A stretch of DNA of 16,634 bases from Verrucomicrobiota bacterium. GTDB lineage: Bacteria; Verrucomicrobiota; Verrucomicrobiia; Chthoniobacterales; Terrimicrobiaceae. The stretch covers positions 2,936 to 19,569 of the forward strand of contig JAPLTI010000188.1 in NCBI GenBank assembly GCA_026398285.1. The letters are read 5' to 3'. The position numbers were made by a program, and so were the translations under genes. Below are positions 13,203 through 16,634 of the stretch, in pieces; within the stretch, counting starts at the first letter, position 1; each line of letters begins with the position of its first letter. The notes under the pieces are model-generated. The model was given only the letters and a program-made list of their open reading frames with translations, did no database searches and had not been told where the DNA came from.

Positions 13203-15149
13203 TTAGGCTCCCGTGCCCGAGCGGCGGGTGAGTTCGTCGCGGCGGGCAGTTTGGATTTCTTTTTCGAGGGCTTGTCGAGCGTTTTGGCGGTCTTTGAGTT
13301 CTTGCATGAACGAGGATTGCAGGGCTTCGCGATCCTTGAGCAGGGCGACTACCTCGTCGCGGGCTTGGACGATGAGCGGTTCCACGGCTTTGGCCTCTTG
13401 GCTTTCGGGGGACTGTGTGAGGAGGGGCTCAAAAGGTTTCACCGCCTCGCCGAGCCAGCGGATGACGCAGTCTGCTCGCCTTGTTGCGGCGAGGTTGTTC
13501 GAAAGCGAGATGTCGCTGGCTGCGATTTTTTTCAAGTAATCGATCGCCTCGTTAGCCGTGGGGGTGAGAACAGCAACTTGGTAGGAGCTTGAGGCGGGGC
13601 CGCGTGACTCTTCTGGCGGATTCACAGGAATGGCTCTGGCGACTGGTGTTGCGGCGGGCTCTGGCTTCGGAGGTTCGGGAGTGGGAGCCTGAGCGAGGTC
13701 AATGACGGGCGGGGTTTCCAATGGCTCGCTGTCGAGCAGTGGAGGAGCAGGCTTGGTCAGGAGAGGAGTTGGTGCAGGAGGTATTTGGGGTTCGGTGATG
13801 CGTGCGGGAGGGAGGACGGGTTCTGGAGCATCGGGCGGATCGTATTGTGCGGTGTTTTCAGCCTCAGGAGGGAGGCCCAGGTCATTGAGGAGGTCAACTG
13901 TATCGTCGGGTGCTGATGTCTTTGGCGCACTCGAGAGGAGGGCATTTCCTGCTGGCTCGAAGGACATCTCCGGCAGCGGGGTGTCGAAATCGACTTTCTG
14001 TATCTCGGCAAACAGAGCGGCGTTTGATGCCTTCTTTTTTTTGCTGACGCGAATGAAACGCGGATCCTCCCATTGGCCGAGAAAGCGGCTGGGATCATGG
14101 AAGAGGGGCGGGGCTTTGCCTGGCGAGAATCGGCGGGGATCGCTGATGGCGCGCTGCATGAGGTCGCCAGAGAGTTTGAGGTCCGAGCCGGGGGCGGTTT
14201 TCCTGAGTTGGTCGGGGAGGTAGGGCAGGGTGCGGACAGCGAATCCCTTGAATGGATTTTGCACATTATCGCGGGGATTTTCCGCTTTGAAATTTTGGAT
14301 AGCCTGGAGACTGCCGCCCGAGAGGATGTTGCTCAGGTTGACTCGGAGGGGAGGCACGGATTTCCGGGAGGCTGTGCCAGCGATCGGGCTGTATTGGCGC
14401 ACCGGGAGGCTGTCGAGGAGGGCGAAGTAGTCGAGTTGTCCGTTGCGGCCTCCTTGTTGGACGAGGTGGTGGTAGAGATCGTCCATGCGGCCTGCGTAGG
14501 GACGTAGAAAAATGCCGTCCGCGACCAGGTGCTCACCTACATCTGCGGCGTAGATGCGGTTGAAGAGACTTTGGAGTTCAGCGAATTTTTGTGAAGACCA
14601 TCCCGCGTTGCGTGACGAGTCGAGAGCCTGTGTGCGGGCGGGTTCGAGGGGAACGATCCACGCGGGGAGTTCGCGGTCGAGTGCGATGGGGCGCCCGCCG
14701 AGGCCAATGATGGCATCGATGTTGCGGAAGTTCCCGCCGGTGAGTCGGGATCCATCGAAATTTATGGTATCGGCCGGCGGGAATTTTGAGGCTACGGCAG
14801 CCTGCTCGGCAGCGTCGGGATTTTCTGCCAGAAAAATGTCGGCCAGCTGGTTGAGAGTCGTCGGCTGGAGGCGGGGGAGGATGCGGTCGAATTTCGTGAG
14901 AAGGATGATGGAGAGGGCGGCCTGAGTGGTGCGCTGACGCTCGGAATCAGGAAGATCCCGTGCAGCGCGGGCTAGCGCGGTGGCGGTCGCGGCGGATTGC
15001 TGAAGGACGGGAACAGCCTGTTCCTGCGACGCGGTGGCATTTGCAGCCCTCAGGGGCGTGCTGGCGAAGATGAGAGCCGAAATGCCAGCGAAGCCCAGCT
15101 TCACTGTCTTTTTTCCAGCTTCGCAGGCTCTCGGGAGAGATCTTGTCAT
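13203..15149 (-). CDS. Exported proline-rich protein of unknown function, downstream of motAB
   Basis: A 648-residue protein starting at ATG 15149. A signal peptide with an unusually long basic leader spans about 1-36 (hydrophobic LGFAGISALIFAS, then TPLRA-ANA). Residues ~40-370 form a largely helical soluble region with LRPYAGRMDDLYHHLV (~215-230). A proline/glutamate-rich linker spans about 427-513, with many PxP and EP pairs. The last 65 residues (~585-645) are strongly charged and predicted by eye to form a coiled coil. I do not know the family. It begins 41 bases after the preceding small gene on the same strand, so it is probably part of, or near to, the motAB operon. A role in anchoring or stabilising the stator or cell envelope is possible but not shown. 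An eight-A run lies at its codons for KKKK (near residue 370). Confidence 0.68.
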   Translation of the reverse strand: MTRSLPRACEAGKKTVKLGFAGISALIFASTPLRAANATASQEQAVPVLQQSAATATALARAARDLPDSERQRTTQAALSIILLTKFDRILPRLQPTTLNQLADIFLAENPDAAEQAAVASKFPPADTINFDGSRLTGGNFRNIDAIIGLGGRPIALDRELPAWIVPLEPARTQALDSSRNAGWSSQKFAELQSLFNRIYAADVGEHLVADGIFLRPYAGRMDDLYHHLVQQGGRNGQLDYFALLDSLPVRQYSPIAGTASRKSVPPLRVNLSNILSGGSLQAIQNFKAENPRDNVQNPFKGFAVRTLPYLPDQLRKTAPGSDLKLSGDLMQRAISDPRRFSPGKAPPLFHDPSRFLGQWEDPRFIRVSKKKKASNAALFAEIQKVDFDTPLPEMSFEPAGNALLSSAPKTSAPDDTVDLLNDLGLPPEAENTAQYDPPDAPEPVLPPARITEPQIPPAPTPLLTKPAPPLLDSEPLETPPVIDLAQAPTPEPPKPEPAATPVARAIPVNPPEESRGPASSSYQVAVLTPTANEAIDYLKKIAASDISLSNNLAATRRADCVIRWLGEAVKPFEPLLTQSPESQEAKAVEPLIVQARDEVVALLKDREALQSSFMQELKDRQNARQALEKEIQTARRDELTRRSGTGA

Positions 15150-15190
15150 CTCAATAGAAGATCAGAGAGCCCTCTTGCGGGCGGCGCGGG

Positions 15191-15481
15191 TCAATAGTTG
15201 CACTGCAGGGTGATTTTCTCCCCGCAGGTGCATGTGATGACGATATGGCCGATGCGGCCCTCGGTATCCGGAACGAGTTCGACTTGGGGTTCGGAGGAAC
15301 CCTGCATTGTGATGGACTCGGGGAGGGATTGGCTGTCGAGATCGATGTCGGAAAGGTTGATGCTATCCGGGTGGATATGGGGTGCGTTGATTGGCGGCAG
15401 GGGAGTTGAAGCTACAGGAGACTCTGCGCGGCGGTTGGATGCGCCTCCTGCGAGTGGACGACCTTGGAGAAAATCCTTCAT
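15191..15481 (-). CDS. Small protein with CxCG...C tail, attached to motB
   Basis: A 96-residue protein with ATG at 15481 overlapping the motB stop by ATGA. The first ~65 residues are low-complexity, rich in Pro, Ser and Asp, and probably disordered. The C-terminus is conserved-looking: GRIGHIVITCTCGEKITLQC, with Cys at 84, 86 and 94, a beta-hairpin-like stretch. Three cysteines with CxC spacing and a final NY could bind one metal when paired with another copy or partner, or could form a disulfide. I do not know a matching family. The coupled start argues strongly that it works with the stator genes. Cellular location is unclear, as no signal peptide or membrane segment is present. Confidence 0.68.
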   Translation of the reverse strand: MKDFLQGRPLAGGASNRRAESPVASTPLPPINAPHIHPDSINLSDIDLDSQSLPESITMQGSSEPQVELVPDTEGRIGHIVITCTCGEKITLQCNY

Positions 15482-16263
15482 CGGGCGGTGGGATTGGGAG
15501 TTGCTGGAGCGGCTCCGGGGCTAGGGGCGGGTGTCGGTGCGGGGGCTGTTTGCGTGAGCGAGAGGCTAACGGTGATGCGTTGGTGGTCTTCGGAATCGAG
15601 CGGGATATTTGGAAGCGGTTGGGAATCTCCACAGCCGGCGATACGTTTCATTTTCTCCGGCGTCATGGCGTAGTATTCCATGAGGCGTCGTGCCGCATTG
15701 GCGCGGTCGGTGCTGAGTTCCCAGGGCGTGTAGTTTTTATTCGGCCCCAGATCGAGTCCCTTGGGCGTATGGCCCTCCAGATAAACCTGGAAGTTGTAGC
15801 GCTGGACGAGCCAGGAGAGGTTTTGGAAGACGAAGTTGCCCCACTCGGTGAACTCGGTGGTGTTGTCTTTGAAGAGGGGCTTCTTCGTGCGGTTGTAGAT
15901 TTCCATTTTCAGCCCGTCATCGGTGATTGTCACCTCGATGGGCTTTTTATCCTCGTCGTTGACATTGAGGAGTCTGTTGAAGTCGCGTGCGATGGCGCGG
16001 AGGAAGCCCTGATTTTCGGTATGGGTCTGGTCGTTGAGCGAGGCATCCTTGCGGGTGGCGTGGATTTCCTTCTCCATGACGCCCCAAGTGGTCGGCCAGT
16101 TTTTGTTGGTGGGATCCTTGAAGTAGAGCGATGTGTAAACAAGGATCTCTGGCTTGAAGTTGGCAATCCACAGAACGAGGAAGAGGGCCATCATGGACGT
16201 AACGAAGTCCGCGTAGGCGACTTTCCACGCTCCGCCGTGGTGTTCGTGTTTTTTCTTGGCCAT
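15478..16263 (-). CDS. motB: Flagellar stator protein MotB
   Basis: MotB forms, with MotA, the ion-driven stator of the flagellar motor, anchored to peptidoglycan. The 261-residue protein has a short basic N-terminus (MAKKKHEHHGG), one membrane segment with the ion-binding aspartate D19 in YADFVTSMMALFLVLWI (D32 in E. coli), a plug/linker region, and an OmpA-like peptidoglycan-binding domain (VYLEGHTPKG and STDRANAARRLM). The tail is proline/alanine-rich. Motif spelling favours a proton-type stator, but the ion cannot be fixed from sequence alone. Length is slightly under E. coli MotB (308). Five bases separate it from motA; the next gene is coupled by ATGA. Confidence 0.92.
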   Translation of the reverse strand: MAKKKHEHHGGAWKVAYADFVTSMMALFLVLWIANFKPEILVYTSLYFKDPTNKNWPTTWGVMEKEIHATRKDASLNDQTHTENQGFLRAIARDFNRLLNVNDEDKKPIEVTITDDGLKMEIYNRTKKPLFKDNTTEFTEWGNFVFQNLSWLVQRYNFQVYLEGHTPKGLDLGPNKNYTPWELSTDRANAARRLMEYYAMTPEKMKRIAGCGDSQPLPNIPLDSEDHQRITVSLSLTQTAPAPTPAPSPGAAPATPNPTAR

Positions 16264-16268
16264 GAATA

Positions 16269-16634
16269 TTAGTTGCCGGGGGTGCCGACATTTTTGACCA
16301 TTTCTTCAACGGCTTCTGCGGTGGGTTGGAAGGCGGGATCAATGGCGCGGCGGGCGGCCTCGATGGCCATGATGGGGGCCATGCCGCCAGTGAAGCCAAG
16401 AACGCCCTTCATGATGACCGCGTAGTATTGGAGTTCGTAAACATTGTTAAGCTTGATGCGGGCGGCGAGGGGGTTGATGAACCCGTAGGCTCCGAGCACG
16501 CCGAGGAAGGTTCCGACGAGCGCTGCGGCGACTTTCTGGCCGACTTTTTCTGGACCCATGGCAATCGCGGCCATGGTGTTGATGATGCCCATAACGGCAG
16601 CCACGATACCGATGCCCGGCAGGGAGTCGCCGAC
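16269..16634 (-). CDS. motA: Flagellar stator protein MotA, C-terminal part
   Basis: The reading frame is open from 16634 to the stop at 16271-16269, so this is a partial gene whose start lies beyond the window; the GTG at 16604 is internal. It begins VGDSLPGIGIVAAVMGIINT, matching the MotA motif with the conserved proline of the ion channel (Pro173 in E. coli). ALVGTFLGVLGAYGFINPLAARI is the fourth membrane segment, and the C-terminal cytoplasmic tail (EEMVKNVGTPGN) is complete. Operon order motA then motB is the classical one. Confidence 0.92.
   Translation of the reverse strand, partial: VGDSLPGIGIVAAVMGIINTMAAIAMGPEKVGQKVAAALVGTFLGVLGAYGFINPLAARIKLNNVYELQYYAVIMKGVLGFTGGMAPIMAIEAARRAIDPAFQPTAEAVEEMVKNVGTPGN

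Noticed and set aside
14035..14042. Eight-A run (coding strand) in the exported protein gene as a programmed frameshift site
   Set aside because: It encodes a lysine run; there is no stimulatory hairpin I can see, and the zero frame continues into a convincing proline linker and coiled coil.
1..16634. CRISPR arrays, complete insertion sequences, prophage or integrase genes
   Set aside because: No regularly spaced repeats, transposase or integrase motifs, or terminal repeats with target duplications were seen on either strand.

Overview
The window looks like a chromosomal stretch of a free-living, Gram-negative-type bacterium with moderately high GC. The mix is a class A penicillin-binding protein, flagellar stator genes, polyphosphate kinase, an Hsp70/DUF2760 pair and several secreted proteins without a recognisable family. 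I think the Verrucomicrobiota are the most likely home, but this is an impression from gene content and style, not from a marker comparison. Most genes lack a clear Shine-Dalgarno sequence, and 4-base ATGA stop/start overlaps are frequent.

Layout. 1-354 is the C-terminal end of a PBP1A-type transpeptidase. 379-2334 (minus strand) is an accessory-looking block: a BrnT/BrnA-like toxin-antitoxin pair with a perfect 11-bp inverted repeat at its start, preceded by an AAA_14/DUF4143 ATPase that has a CRP-like palindrome upstream. 2335-2816 is non-coding and carries hairpins and an imperfect tandem repeat typical of dispersed intergenic elements. 2817-5242 (minus) is a two-gene operon, a DUF2760 membrane protein followed by an Hsp70-family ATPase without a lid domain; the DUF2760 gene contains a run of ten G/C bases. 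5357-5988 (plus) holds tRNA-Arg(CCG), a CAT-anticodon tRNA, rpsT starting 9 bases after the tRNA, and a strong terminator. 6026-6811 encodes an M50-like membrane metallopeptidase. 6821-8127 (minus) is the mnmA-cutA operon, in which mnmA lacks about 35-40 codons in frame. 8276-10360 is ppk1. 10408-12742 is a tightly overlapping trio: an FmdB-type zinc ribbon, a zinc-ribbon membrane protein, and a secreted protein that looks like a zinc peptidase with its HExxH site lost. 12797-13198 is a lone hypothetical gene. 13203-16634 (minus) reads motA (partial), motB, a 96-residue protein with a CxCG...C tail, and a 648-residue exported proline-rich protein.

The clearest functional units are the toxin-antitoxin operon with its probable operator, the Hsp70/DUF2760 unit, the tRNA-rpsT transcript, mnmA-cutA, the fmdB trio, and the motAB operon with two uncharacterised downstream genes. 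The points that most need a second look are the internally shortened MnmA, the operator-like repeat at the toxin start, the 10-base homopolymer in the DUF2760 gene, and the two unknown genes attached to motAB. I did not find a CRISPR array, a complete insertion sequence, a prophage, or an obvious multi-gene defence system.
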